53,921 nucleotides of DNA from a virus: IMG/VR virus record IMGVR_UViG_3300024529_000001, positions 1 through 53,921 of that record. One strand, written 5' to 3'. The translations under genes were made by a program, and so were the position numbers. This document shows positions 7,746 to 16,656 of this stretch, in pieces; the stretch's first letter is position 1; each line of letters starts with the position of its first letter. Under the pieces are notes generated by a model. It was not told where the DNA came from. It saw nothing but the letters and a program-made list of their open reading frames with translations, and made no database searches.

Positions 7746-8888
7746 ATGGCATTCAATCCTTTTATAGTATTGGATGATGGTGAAGTCTCAAAACTTGGTT
7801 TTGATTTTACACGTCATCCATATATTTATTATACTGAAAATTACGGAATAAAACTTGGAGAAATATTTAAAGTAAAAGAAGATATTTATAATAAAATAAC
7901 AAAATTAATGTCTGGAAATGAAAATACAACTATCAATAAAAAAGATAAAGTATTTATATGTCCAGGATGTAAACTTCCTTTATACAGAATTAAAGAACAC
8001 TTAAGAACAATTGGTGCAACAATAACAAGAGATATTGAAAAAGCAACAATTATATTATCAACAAATAATATTTGTGAAAATGTTGATAATTGTTATAGAG
8101 AAAATAAACAAGCTAGATTAAGAAAATTATTTTTTGAAGATGATGGTATGTATTTTATTAGAAAAGGAGAAGAACTTACTCTTTCAGATTATACAAATAT
8201 ATCTGATATGTTTGACAATAAAATTACAGATACAGAAGAAATAGAAAATGTAATGTTCAGCAGTCTTGTAAAAGACAATATATCTTTTCATGGTTCTTTT
8301 GTTAGAAATGCTGATTATGATAATCAACATTATCTGTATCCTATTTCAATAAAAATTATATATGAAATATTATCAAAAAAAATACCTATTATTCATGAAG
8401 ATGTTTTTTGTTTAAGTGCAAATTCTGGTCTTAAATTAAATGATAAAGATACTTTTAATAATATTATAATGATGCTTGATAGTGTAGATTCAAAAGATAG
8501 AGAAATGGCAAAAGAAATGATTTCTAATTCAGATTTTAGTGATGCTGATCATCAATTATTTTATTTAGCACAAAATTTTTATATTAGTCTTTCAAATTCA
8601 AAAAATAAAAATCATAAATATTTTGTTGATGAATCTAATTTAAGAAAATATTATAACATGAATGACTTTCAATTTATACAATATTTAAAAAATAATAATA
8701 ATCTTTCTGTTGAAAAATTTAAAGAAAAATTACAAAATTTTATTGAAGAGTGTTTAGATGATATAAGTCATACAAGTTATAAAGAAATGTTTAATATAAG
8801 AATTTCTCTAAAAGAAGAATGGTTAAACTTTGTAAATGAAGAAGATAAAGATTTAAATTACGAACTAAATAATGAAAAAGATGATTAA
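7746..8888 (+). CDS. Hypothetical protein, first of a tandem paralogous pair
   Basis: The 380-aa product is unrecognised. Residues about 70-120 contain KVFICPGCKLPLYRIKEHLR, then a segment ending with a Thr/Ile-rich strand (KATIILSTNN). The next gene has the same arrangement (FFSEGCTIPRHKVRNWGKEK, then SNVSIVSKS). The spacing (strand, Gly-Cys-x-(L/I)-P, basic helix, strand) is BRCT-like, which is only suggestive. The second half is helical and acidic with many Asn residues. The stop lies 17 bases inside the next gene, so the pair is coupled. Probably a DNA-transaction accessory, judged from neighbours. Confidence 0.55.
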   Translation: MAFNPFIVLDDGEVSKLGFDFTRHPYIYYTENYGIKLGEIFKVKEDIYNKITKLMSGNENTTINKKDKVFICPGCKLPLYRIKEHLRTIGATITRDIEKATIILSTNNICENVDNCYRENKQARLRKLFFEDDGMYFIRKGEELTLSDYTNISDMFDNKITDTEEIENVMFSSLVKDNISFHGSFVRNADYDNQHYLYPISIKIIYEILSKKIPIIHEDVFCLSANSGLKLNDKDTFNNIIMMLDSVDSKDREMAKEMISNSDFSDADHQLFYLAQNFYISLSNSKNKNHKYFVDESNLRKYYNMNDFQFIQYLKNNNNLSVEKFKEKLQNFIEECLDDISHTSYKEMFNIRISLKEEWLNFVNEEDKDLNYELNNEKDD

Positions 8889-10134
8889 AATAGATTCAAT
8901 TATTTATATAAAAACTATGAAACCGCCAAATCATAATGATGAATTTCATGAGCATACTTATAGAAATGGTAGATATGAAAGAGTAAAATTTACCAATATA
9001 GGATATTTTGAAAGAAAAATAAGTTTTGATAATTTATCTAGTATTGTATCTTCAGATGAATATATACCAAAAGATAATGATAAATTATTTTTTAGTGAAG
9101 GATGTACAATACCAAGACATAAAGTTAGAAATTGGGGTAAAGAAAAGAACATTACAATAACTGTAAAACCTGAAAAATCAAATGTATCAATTGTATCAAA
9201 AAGTTTTTTTAATAGTGTTATAGATCATAGTTTAACTTATCGCACTATTCTTTTAGATAAACAGAAATATATTGATTTTATAAAATTTAATTATGATACA
9301 GATGCTATTAATATTTTAATAGATAAAATTAAAGCTACAAGTTCAAAATATGTTTTAGTTGCATATAATTGGGATGATAACGTTATGATGTTAGGACATC
9401 GTTATGAAAATAAAGATTTATTTAGTCATTATTATAATAATTATCAATTTTCAGATATTGAATTACATGAAAAACAAGTTAAGAGTACATATTGTAATAT
9501 GTATGAAAATAATGAGTTTGATACTTATCAAGATAAAACTAAATTAAAATATGTAATATTTGATGATAACTTTTTAAAAATGAAATCATTAAATAAAATT
9601 TTAAATATAAGTCCTAATAATACTATAATATTTGATACAGTATTAATTGATGTTGTTAACCAAGACTCTATAACAATTGATAAAGAAATGTTTGAAGGAA
9701 TAAGAAACATGTTTAATAGTGAAGACAAAAAAAATCATTTAATAGCTTTAGAAATATTAGCTAATTGTAATTATAAAACATCTTTACATAAAATATTATT
9801 AATATTTAGAGAATTCGCTCCTATAAAAATAAATAATATGAGAGAAAAATCACATGTTAATTTTAAAAGTCTAATAAAATTTATAAATATTAATGATTGG
9901 TATTATCCTTCATATGATGATATTATTAATTCTTTAATGGATAAAAATTATTTAACTAAAGAAATATTAAGTGAAATATCAATTCTTGCAAAAAAAGAAA
10001 TGGAAGAACGCTTAAGAAATCACGGATATCAAGTTTTTGAAATTAAAAATATAACATTATCTAATAAAGTAAAAAGATACTTTGGACATGATATACCTTA
10101 TTCAGAAAAAGAAATGCTAGAAAATAAAATATGA
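8872..10134 (+). CDS. Hypothetical protein, second of a tandem paralogous pair
   Basis: The 420-aa product shares with its upstream neighbour the segment strand-GC-x-(I)P-basic helix-strand (here residues about 70-105) and, further on, a similarly placed helical region (NSEDKKNHLIALEILANC against DSKDREMAKEMISNSDFSDA), followed by an F-K/N-I-x-F-I stretch. Overall identity is low, which points to an old duplication. No catalytic motif is apparent. It overlaps the nuclease gene by four bases (ATGA). Its start lies 17 bases before the upstream stop; an alternative ATG three codons further on is possible. Confidence 0.55.
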   Translation: MKKMIKIDSIIYIKTMKPPNHNDEFHEHTYRNGRYERVKFTNIGYFERKISFDNLSSIVSSDEYIPKDNDKLFFSEGCTIPRHKVRNWGKEKNITITVKPEKSNVSIVSKSFFNSVIDHSLTYRTILLDKQKYIDFIKFNYDTDAINILIDKIKATSSKYVLVAYNWDDNVMMLGHRYENKDLFSHYYNNYQFSDIELHEKQVKSTYCNMYENNEFDTYQDKTKLKYVIFDDNFLKMKSLNKILNISPNNTIIFDTVLIDVVNQDSITIDKEMFEGIRNMFNSEDKKNHLIALEILANCNYKTSLHKILLIFREFAPIKINNMREKSHVNFKSLIKFININDWYYPSYDDIINSLMDKNYLTKEILSEISILAKKEMEERLRNHGYQVFEIKNITLSNKVKRYFGHDIPYSEKEMLENKI

Positions 10135-11165
10135 TGGATGAAAAACAATTAATAAATAATTTTTATAATAAAGAGTTTTCATATAGTTACTCTTCTTTAA
10201 ATAAACTATTATATGATCCACAATTATTTTTTAAATGGTATGTTTTAAAACAAAAAGAAGATAAATTGGACCAACATCTCATTGATGGGAAGTTGGTTCA
10301 CTGCCTTCTTTTAGAAAAACATAATTTTGAAAATAATTTTGTACTTGTAGATTTTAAAGTTCCATCTGGAAACAATAAAAAAATTGTTGAATACATATGG
10401 AAATTAAATATGGGAACAGATAACTTAGAATTATATGAAATAGAAATTATTCAATGGTTAAAATGGAATAATTTACATCAATCTTTAAAAGATGATAAAG
10501 ATCCTAAAGCTTCAGATTATAAAACTGGTGATCTAAAAAGAATGAAAAAAATTCTAACAGATGAAAATAAAAAATATTTAGAATTTTTATATAAATCTGA
10601 AGGTAAAAACATTGTAGATAAAGAAACATATGAAAAATGTTTAGAATCAGCTGATAAAATAAAATCTAATAAAGATGTATATAAATTATTAAAATTAGAT
10701 GGTTCTGAAGATTTTGAAAATATAGATGTTCATAATGAACTTAAAATAGAGGGTTATTCTGATTATTTTGAATGTAATATAAAAGGTATAATAGATAATT
10801 TAGTTATTGATTATAAAAATAAATATGTATATATAAATGATGTTAAAACATCAGGTAAAACATTATTAGAATTTGAAGACACAGTAGAATACTATAAATA
10901 TTGGGTTCAAATGGCAATTTATGAAGAACTTGTAAAAATATATTTAAAAAATAAATCTTTAAACTTTAATAAGTTAAAAATTATTTCTACTTTTATAGTA
11001 ATTGACAAATATCAAAATGTTTACCCATTTGAAGTTTGTGGATCATCTATAGAAAAATGGAAACATAAAACTAAAATAAATGTAATTGATAAAGCAAAGT
11101 ACCATTATAATGAAAAAAATTATTCATTACCATATGAATTTTTAATAGAGAAAGTAATACTTTAA
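10131..11165 (+). CDS. PD-(D/E)XK exonuclease (RecB/Cas4/lambda-Exo superfamily)
   Basis: The 344-aa product begins with a SYSSLNKLLYDPQLFFKW motif typical of the N-terminal helix of RecB/AddB-type nucleases. The catalytic core is GIIDNLVID (D222) and INDVKTSGK (D237-x-K239), followed by WVQMAIYEEL (Q260 and Y264), matching the motif order of superfamily exonucleases of the PDDEXK_1/exonuclease VIII type. It likely resects DNA ends for recombination with the Sak4-like ATPase and SSB-like protein upstream. ATGA overlap with the previous gene. Confidence 0.8.
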   Translation: MMDEKQLINNFYNKEFSYSYSSLNKLLYDPQLFFKWYVLKQKEDKLDQHLIDGKLVHCLLLEKHNFENNFVLVDFKVPSGNNKKIVEYIWKLNMGTDNLELYEIEIIQWLKWNNLHQSLKDDKDPKASDYKTGDLKRMKKILTDENKKYLEFLYKSEGKNIVDKETYEKCLESADKIKSNKDVYKLLKLDGSEDFENIDVHNELKIEGYSDYFECNIKGIIDNLVIDYKNKYVYINDVKTSGKTLLEFEDTVEYYKYWVQMAIYEELVKIYLKNKSLNFNKLKIISTFIVIDKYQNVYPFEVCGSSIEKWKHKTKINVIDKAKYHYNEKNYSLPYEFLIEKVIL

Positions 11166-11176
11166 ACTATCAACTT

Positions 11177-11755
11177 ATGGAAGAAAATATTATTGAATTG
11201 TATAATGCATATTTCCAAAAATCAAGGGTATTTTTATACCCTTATTTGGAAATAAAAAGAGGTACTAAAATTGTACCTATAGAAACATATGTTTCTTGGA
11301 AAAATAAAATTGAATATTATGAAAATCAATTTATATGTTTATATGAAATAAATAAAACTACAAAATTTCAAAATTTTGAAAATATTTATTTATTAGGAAA
11401 TAAACATTTTAATTCTTTTTATCAAATTGATGAAAATAAAGGTATTTATACATTTAATTTTGAAAAATCAGATTGGAAACATTTTTTATCAGGAAGATAT
11501 TCTTTATTATCTAGAAAGTTAAAAACTAAAATATTAACTTTTTATAAAAATAATCCTAATATAGATAATGTAAAAAGTTATTTATATCCTGAAGAATATT
11601 ATCAAGCATACTCTGAATTACTATCAACAAGCACTAATGAAAAAGATAAATTAAGTAAAATAATAATGGATGTTGGAGAATTATGTGATAAACCTGATTT
11701 AAAAAAAGAACAACTAATTTTAACTCCTAAAACTTTGAAGTTACAAGATATATGA
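11177..11755 (+). CDS. Hypothetical protein, 192 aa
   Basis: No family recognised. The product is rich in Tyr, Phe, Lys and Asn and has no signal peptide or membrane segment. The first third contains many aromatic residues and the C-terminal third is helical and charged. It lies between the exonuclease and another unknown gene in the recombination part of the arm. Its coding sequence contains a strong hairpin at codons 12-26, close to the start, which could slow or regulate translation. Confidence 0.55.
   Translation: MEENIIELYNAYFQKSRVFLYPYLEIKRGTKIVPIETYVSWKNKIEYYENQFICLYEINKTTKFQNFENIYLLGNKHFNSFYQIDENKGIYTFNFEKSDWKHFLSGRYSLLSRKLKTKILTFYKNNPNIDNVKSYLYPEEYYQAYSELLSTSTNEKDKLSKIIMDVGELCDKPDLKKEQLILTPKTLKLQDI
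11211..11253 (+). promoter_or_regulatory. Strong intragenic hairpin near a gene start
   Basis: The inner stem AAGGGTAT/ATACCCTT (8 bp, TTTT loop) is stacked below an outer stem ATTTCCAAA/TTTGGAAAT (9 bp), with a small asymmetric bulge (AATC against A). Two perfect stems within 43 bases of an AT-rich coding region are unlikely to be forced by the protein sequence. The structure starts 34 bases after the ATG, within reach of an initiating ribosome. Regulatory role is inferred. Confidence 0.5.
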
Positions 11756-11784
11756 TTAATTTAGTAAAAATTAAAAACTAACTT

Positions 11785-12234
11785 ATGTCTGAAAAAACAA
11801 AAAAATGGGGAAAGGAATCTATGTTACTTGTTACAGGTAATTATGGTCCTACTTTAACATTTAAATTAATGCCTGTATCATTAGATTCACCTTATATTGA
11901 AGCTATTTTTAATCCAATGGCTAAAGTATTAGCAATAATCGGAACTAGAAAAAAAGATGTTTTTCATATGATTGAAAGACTTGATGAAAATGGTGATCCA
12001 AAAATGAGAAAAGCAAAAATTACAAAAGATGAACCTCATCAGAAACAAAGAGTTTCAGTAGAAAGTTATAGTGAATACTATATTACTGAAAGAGATGAAA
12101 TTGATGATTTCATAACTAATATTGCTGTTAATCATAATAGTTTTGATTATAAAAAATATCTTGATTTAAAAACTATGGAAAGTCCTAATCTTTTAGGAAC
12201 TACACCTCCTCCAGTTGATTTAATTAAAGTTTAA
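11785..12234 (+). CDS. Hypothetical protein, 149 aa
   Basis: No family recognised. The sequence looks beta-rich in its first half (SMLLVTGNYGPTLTFKLMPV, then an EAIFNPMAKVLAII strand pair), has a charged middle and ends with a proline-rich tail (TTPPPVDLIKV). The VESYSEYYITERDEIDDF stretch is acidic. It is the last gene before a strong terminator, so it closes the segment that began after the 6.1-kb terminator. A small replication-associated protein is the most that can be said. Confidence 0.6.
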   Translation: MSEKTKKWGKESMLLVTGNYGPTLTFKLMPVSLDSPYIEAIFNPMAKVLAIIGTRKKDVFHMIERLDENGDPKMRKAKITKDEPHQKQRVSVESYSEYYITERDEIDDFITNIAVNHNSFDYKKYLDLKTMESPNLLGTTPPPVDLIKV

Positions 12235-12254
12235 TAAAGTTAATTCTTTATTAT

Positions 12255-12281
12255 AAGCACGGATAGTCCGTGCTTTTTTTT
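12255..12281 (+). terminator. Strong rho-independent terminator
   Basis: AAGCACGGA (12255-12263) pairs perfectly with TCCGTGCTT (12267-12275) around a TAG loop and runs into T8. This is the cleanest intrinsic terminator in the window. It separates the recombination genes from the polymerase segment, leaving only 25 bases before the next ATG. Confidence 0.9.
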
Positions 12282-12306
12282 GCTCTAATTTTTAAAAATT
12301 AAAAAT

Positions 12307-12651
12307 ATGAAACCAATAATGAATATACTTACACGTCAAAATTTTGAATCAATGCAATTAGCAGGTCAAATATTAAATATTCCTACTTCAAAAATTAAAG
12401 AAAGTGCTGATAATAATAAAATTATTTTAATAAAAAAGAAAAAATATTTGTTTAAATATTCTACTATTACTGAAACAAGAAATTTTAAAGTAAGAAGATT
12501 TACTTTTGGTAAATACAAAAATAAACTTATAAAAAAATGTGATGATCTTTCTTATTTAGAATGGTATATTAAATTACCAATATTAAATGCACAGTTTAAA
12601 CATGCAATTAAAACTAGAATAAAAGATCTTAAAACAAAAAAAAATGACTAA
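12307..12651 (+). CDS. Exodeoxyribonuclease X C-terminus-like small protein
   Basis: The 114-aa product ends with FTFGKYKNKLIKKCDDLSYL and WYIKLPI (about residues 64-95). This matches the FGKYKG...SYL.W pattern of the small domain found at the C-terminus of exodeoxyribonuclease X and in stand-alone DUF3820-like proteins. No exonuclease catalytic residues are present. It overlaps the polymerase gene by 8 bases, so it is likely a polymerase- or DNA-end-binding accessory made in proportion to the polymerase. Domain call moderate; role inferred. Confidence 0.65.
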   Translation: MKPIMNILTRQNFESMQLAGQILNIPTSKIKESADNNKIILIKKKKYLFKYSTITETRNFKVRRFTFGKYKNKLIKKCDDLSYLEWYIKLPILNAQFKHAIKTRIKDLKTKKND

Positions 12652-14629
12652 CCATTGGGTAATGGATTATGAAACTATGGCCAATTGTTTTGTAGCTGTA
12701 TTTGAGCATTATAAAACAGATGAACAAAAAATTTTTGTAATACATGAAAAAACAAATGATTTTAATGACTTTATAACTTTTTTAGAAAAAAATATATTTA
12801 ACAAAGAAAGACATATTTCATATAATGGTCTTGGATTTGATGCACAAATAACTGAATACATGTTAGCTGCAAAAGATGAATGGTCAGAATATAATGCAAA
12901 AGAAATAACGTATGAAGTATATAAATTAGCACAACATGTTATAAATAAGCAATCAAGTCGTGAATGGCTAGATTATTATGAGTATAATATGCAAATACCT
13001 CAATTAGATGTTTTTAAACTAAATCATTGGGATAATGCAGCTAAAAGATCAAGTCTTAAATGGATTCAGTTCTCAATGAGATGGAAAAATTTACAAGACA
13101 TGCCTTTACATCATGGTGATCCTATTTATAAAAAAGAAGATTTAGATATGATAATTGATTATTGTATTAATGATGTTAAGTCTACTAAAGAAATATTTAA
13201 AAGGTCAATTGATCAAATTAAATTGAGAAAATCTTTAACAACTGAATATAAGATAAATTTATATAATGCTTCAGAACCAAAAATTTCTAAAGAATTATTT
13301 TTATATTTTTTAACCAAAAAAACTGGTTGGAAAAAAACTGATATAAAATATTCTAGTACACAAAGATCAACAATTGATGTAAGTAAAATTTTACTACCAT
13401 ATATTAAATTTAACAATAAACAACTTATTGAATTATTAGATAAATTTAAATCAAAAATAATTGATCCTTCAAAAACAAAAGGAGGTTTTAATGCTAGTAT
13501 TAAATTTCACGGAGTCAAAACTGATTTTGGTTTAGGTGGTATACATGGAGCTCGTAGTAGTGGTATATATAAGACTAATGAAGATATGATGATTATGTCA
13601 TCAGATGTTACTAGCTTTTATCCTAATCTTGCTATTAGAAATAAATGGTCTCCAGCTCATTTACCAAAAGAAGCTTTTTGTGAACAGTATGAATGGTTTT
13701 TTAATGAAAGAGTGAAAATACCAAAATCTGATATTAGAAATTATGTATATAAAATTATCTTAAATTCAACATATGGTTTAAGTAATGATAAATATAGTTT
13801 TCTTTATGATCCGCAGTTTACAATGCAGATAACTATTAATGGACAACTTAGTTTATTAATGTTATATGAAATGATTATGGACAAAATACCAGGATCAATT
13901 CCATTAATGCAAAATACAGATGGATTAGAAACTTTAATACCTAAAAAATATAAAGAAAAATATCTTGAAATATGTAAAGAATGGGAAGATATTACTAGTT
14001 TAAATTTGGAACATGATAGTTATAGAAAATTAATATTAGCTGATGTAAATAATTATATCGCAGTACATGATTGGAAAAGAGTAGAACGTGATGAATACAA
14101 TAAACTAAAAGAAAATCCTCATAATTTAATTAAACAAGAAAAAGGTAATTTTTATCATTCTAAAGTTAAATGTAAAGGTAGATTTGAATTTCAAAATTTA
14201 CCATTACATAAAAATCCAAGTAATTTAATAGTCCCTCAAGCATTGTATCATTATTTTTTAAATGATGTAACGCCTGAAAAGTACATAGAAAATAATAAGA
14301 ATATTTTTGATTATTGTATTGGTAAGAAAATTAAAGGTAATTGGAAATTTGAAAAAAGATGGATTGACAAAGAATATAAAACTGAAGATTTACAAAAAAC
14401 TATACGTTATTATGTAAGTAATCAAGGTTGTAAAATTGTAAAAGTAAATAAAGGAGATGGACGTGAAATCCAAACAGATAGTGGAAAATGGCTATTAACT
14501 TTATTTAATGCATATAAAAAAAAAGAATGGTCTAAATACAATATTAATGATAAGTATTATTTGAATTCTATTTATACAGAAATAGAAAATATTGCAGGCC
14601 CTAAAACTAAACAAATAAAATTATTTTAA
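12644..14629 (+). CDS. Family-B DNA polymerase with proofreading exonuclease
   Basis: The 661-aa product has all three exonuclease motifs: MDYETM (D8, E10), YNGLGFD (N61, D66) and YCIND (Y173, D177). Polymerase motif A is DVTSFYP (D321), motif B is KIILNSTYG (K370) and motif C is QNTDGLE (N424-T-D426). In motif C the first Asp of the usual D-T-D is Asn, leaving D426 and D321 as metal ligands. It is the phage replicative polymerase, working with the helicase and primase upstream. It is shorter than cellular family-B enzymes (usually above 750 aa). No intein or intron interrupts it. Confidence 0.92.
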   Translation: MTNHWVMDYETMANCFVAVFEHYKTDEQKIFVIHEKTNDFNDFITFLEKNIFNKERHISYNGLGFDAQITEYMLAAKDEWSEYNAKEITYEVYKLAQHVINKQSSREWLDYYEYNMQIPQLDVFKLNHWDNAAKRSSLKWIQFSMRWKNLQDMPLHHGDPIYKKEDLDMIIDYCINDVKSTKEIFKRSIDQIKLRKSLTTEYKINLYNASEPKISKELFLYFLTKKTGWKKTDIKYSSTQRSTIDVSKILLPYIKFNNKQLIELLDKFKSKIIDPSKTKGGFNASIKFHGVKTDFGLGGIHGARSSGIYKTNEDMMIMSSDVTSFYPNLAIRNKWSPAHLPKEAFCEQYEWFFNERVKIPKSDIRNYVYKIILNSTYGLSNDKYSFLYDPQFTMQITINGQLSLLMLYEMIMDKIPGSIPLMQNTDGLETLIPKKYKEKYLEICKEWEDITSLNLEHDSYRKLILADVNNYIAVHDWKRVERDEYNKLKENPHNLIKQEKGNFYHSKVKCKGRFEFQNLPLHKNPSNLIVPQALYHYFLNDVTPEKYIENNKNIFDYCIGKKIKGNWKFEKRWIDKEYKTEDLQKTIRYYVSNQGCKIVKVNKGDGREIQTDSGKWLLTLFNAYKKKEWSKYNINDKYYLNSIYTEIENIAGPKTKQIKLF

Positions 14630-14630
14630 A

Positions 14631-16052
14631 ATGCCAACAAAAATAGGAAACATAAGTGAAGCAGAAATTAAACAAGTTTCTCTTCCAACAGGATTTAGTA
14701 AACAATATGTAACAGTTCCTCACGGATATATAATTGATACTGTTAAAAATTTATTAAGTCAGAAAAATTACGAAATAAATAAAACTGAATACAGATGTAC
14801 AAATGGTGGAGAAGTAGTTCAGGGTGTATATTATATTAATCATGGTGATGATCCAGAATTAGGTCTTATGTTTGCATGGTCAAATTCATATGATAGATCT
14901 CAGAGATTTAAATGTGCAGTAGGTGCACATGTATTTGTATGCGGAAATGGTATGCTTGTAGGAGATATGGCCAATTATGGAAAAGTACATAAAGGTGATA
15001 AATCTCAAGTATTAAAAAATGTAAGTGATCATATTGAGTTACAAATAAATTCTGCTTCTAATTTTTATGATATGATTAAAAAAGATAAAGAAGCTATGAA
15101 AAATAAATGTTTAACTGAAAGTGAAATAGCTGAATTAATGGGTGTTTTATTCTTTAAAGAAGATTTAATTACAAGTGGACAATTAATTACTGCTAAAAAG
15201 CAATATTTAGAACCTGCTCATGATTATAATGCTCCTTTAAATTCTTTATGGACTATATATAATCATATTACATATGCTTTTAAATCATCTCATCCTAAAA
15301 AATGGATGGATACATTAGCTAATTTTCATTCATTTATATCAAAAAGATATATAGAAGACAATACAGTTACTGTAAATCCAAACCAGGTAACATTAGATCA
15401 GTTAATTAATCAAGAAGATGTTATTGATAAAGAAGTGACTCCAAACCCACTTGATAATTTATTAGGAACAGACGATATGAATTCTTGTCCTGAAGCTACT
15501 GAAGAAGAAGCTAATGAACTCTTACATGGAGTTGATAATACTGGAGGTTTAGAACCTGAACATAATCCTGTTAGTTTAAGAGTGAGAGATGATAAAATAG
15601 AACAGTTTGATGATGAAACAGGTGAAGTAATAAGAAATGAAGCTTTAGATAATTTAGCTGATGAGGAAGCTGATATGATTGAAAAAGAAGAGATCATTGA
15701 GGAGAGAGAAGAAGAGGATGTGTTTAATGCTATTGCTGATAAAGTCAGACCAGAAGTTTCTGAAGAAATAATTGAAAAAACAGAGGCTGAAGACATTTTA
15801 GGTGAGGCAGAAAATATAGAAGAATCTAATAATGATTTATCTTTTGATAATTATTTTGGAGAAGAGTCTATAGATGAAGACATAAATCTTTCTGATATTA
15901 ATGACATTAAAACTGAACTTAAAAATGGATCTCAAGAAGATTTTGATGAGAAAGTTGAAAATGAATCAGACGTTGAAAATGTGGAAGATGTGGAAGATAT
16001 TGTTGAAGAACCAAAAGAAGACAAATTGGAGTTGCCTGAATTTGATTTTTAA
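14631..16052 (+). CDS. DUF932-like protein with long acidic tail
   Basis: The 473-aa product starts one base after the polymerase stop. Residues about 1-260 resemble phage/plasmid DUF932 proteins: a Gly-rich strand region with FAWSNSYDRSQRFKCAVGAH and VFVCGNGMLVGD, followed by helices. Residues about 265-473 are extremely rich in Glu and Asp (for example EREEEDV, VENVEDVEDIVEEPKEDK) and probably disordered. DUF932 proteins have no settled function but travel with recombination genes. The acidic tail could mimic DNA or recruit partners. A terminator follows directly. Confidence 0.65.
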   Translation: MPTKIGNISEAEIKQVSLPTGFSKQYVTVPHGYIIDTVKNLLSQKNYEINKTEYRCTNGGEVVQGVYYINHGDDPELGLMFAWSNSYDRSQRFKCAVGAHVFVCGNGMLVGDMANYGKVHKGDKSQVLKNVSDHIELQINSASNFYDMIKKDKEAMKNKCLTESEIAELMGVLFFKEDLITSGQLITAKKQYLEPAHDYNAPLNSLWTIYNHITYAFKSSHPKKWMDTLANFHSFISKRYIEDNTVTVNPNQVTLDQLINQEDVIDKEVTPNPLDNLLGTDDMNSCPEATEEEANELLHGVDNTGGLEPEHNPVSLRVRDDKIEQFDDETGEVIRNEALDNLADEEADMIEKEEIIEEREEEDVFNAIADKVRPEVSEEIIEKTEAEDILGEAENIEESNNDLSFDNYFGEESIDEDINLSDINDIKTELKNGSQEDFDEKVENESDVENVEDVEDIVEEPKEDKLELPEFDF

Positions 16053-16059
16053 CAATAAA

Positions 16060-16085
16060 AAAAGGGAGGTGAAAACCTCCCTTTT
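16060..16085 (+). terminator. GAAA-tetraloop hairpin terminator
   Basis: A perfect stem, AAAAGGGAGGT with ACCTCCCTTTT, closes on a GAAA (GNRA-type) loop at 16071-16074, just after the DUF932 gene stop. Downstream bases are TAAACTTAAAA rather than a long T-run; the stem's own T4 may serve. It is built like the terminator at 17.55 kb (same AAAGG start and GAAA loop). Confidence 0.8.
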
Positions 16086-16179
16086 AAACTTAAAACTAGA
16101 ATTCTATGAACATATAGAAAACAAACACATTTCAAATATAAACATTATTTATTTATAAACAAATTAAATTTAAAAAAAA

Positions 16180-16656
16180 ATGGCATCAACAAAAACATAT
16201 CTTAGAGATGGTAAAAATTGGACAAAAGAAGAATTAAATACTTTATTGGACCAACATATAGAAGGTGAAACTGATAAAACTATTGCATATGTACTAGATA
16301 GAAGAATCAAAGGAGTACGTAATAAAAGAACTGAACTTATGAGAGAATTAGTAAATGACTTTACTAAACTAGATACTAATGGTTTAGATGAAAAAGGAAT
16401 AGAACCTGGAGAAGGTTACTATATAACTAAAGAAAATTATGAGAAAATATTAAAGCTTATTAATAGTGATTTAGATTCTAATTTATTTAATTTATTAATT
16501 AAAGAAAATTTAGAAAAAAATGCTATAATGAATACATTATTTAATGATGGTGTAGCAGGAATTGTAATACAAAATGCAATTGATGCTGCAAAAGCAATTA
16601 CAAATGATGACATTGAAAAAAGAAAAATAGAACTTAATGATTCAAAAAGTAACTAG
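16180..16656 (+). CDS. Small Myb/SANT-like protein
   Basis: The 158-aa product has an N-terminal segment (about 10-50) with NWTKEELNTLLDQH, then TIAYVLDRRIKGVRNKRTEL, which follows the W-T-x-E-E...L...R...R..KR pattern of Myb/SANT helix-turn-helix domains. The rest is helical and mixed-charge. It stands alone after the 16.06-kb terminator behind an A-rich leader of about 95 bases, so it probably has its own promoter. It ends with TAG and overlaps the radical SAM gene by 20 bases. A DNA-binding regulator is plausible. Confidence 0.6.
   Translation: MASTKTYLRDGKNWTKEELNTLLDQHIEGETDKTIAYVLDRRIKGVRNKRTELMRELVNDFTKLDTNGLDEKGIEPGEGYYITKENYEKILKLINSDLDSNLFNLLIKENLEKNAIMNTLFNDGVAGIVIQNAIDAAKAITNDDIEKRKIELNDSKSN

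Noticed and set aside
12644-14629. Intein or intron in the family-B polymerase gene
   Set aside because: All motifs are in order with normal spacing and no Cys/Ser...His-Asn splice junctions are visible.
15410-15796. 128-codon serine-rich ORF antisense to the DUF932-like gene
   Set aside because: It is the complement of the Glu/Asp-codon-rich acidic tail and has no gene-like context.
10264-16262. 13-base match ATTGGACCAACAT at about 10.26 and 16.25 kb
   Set aside because: Both copies encode L-D-Q-H in frame; a chance match from shared codons, with no flanking similarity.
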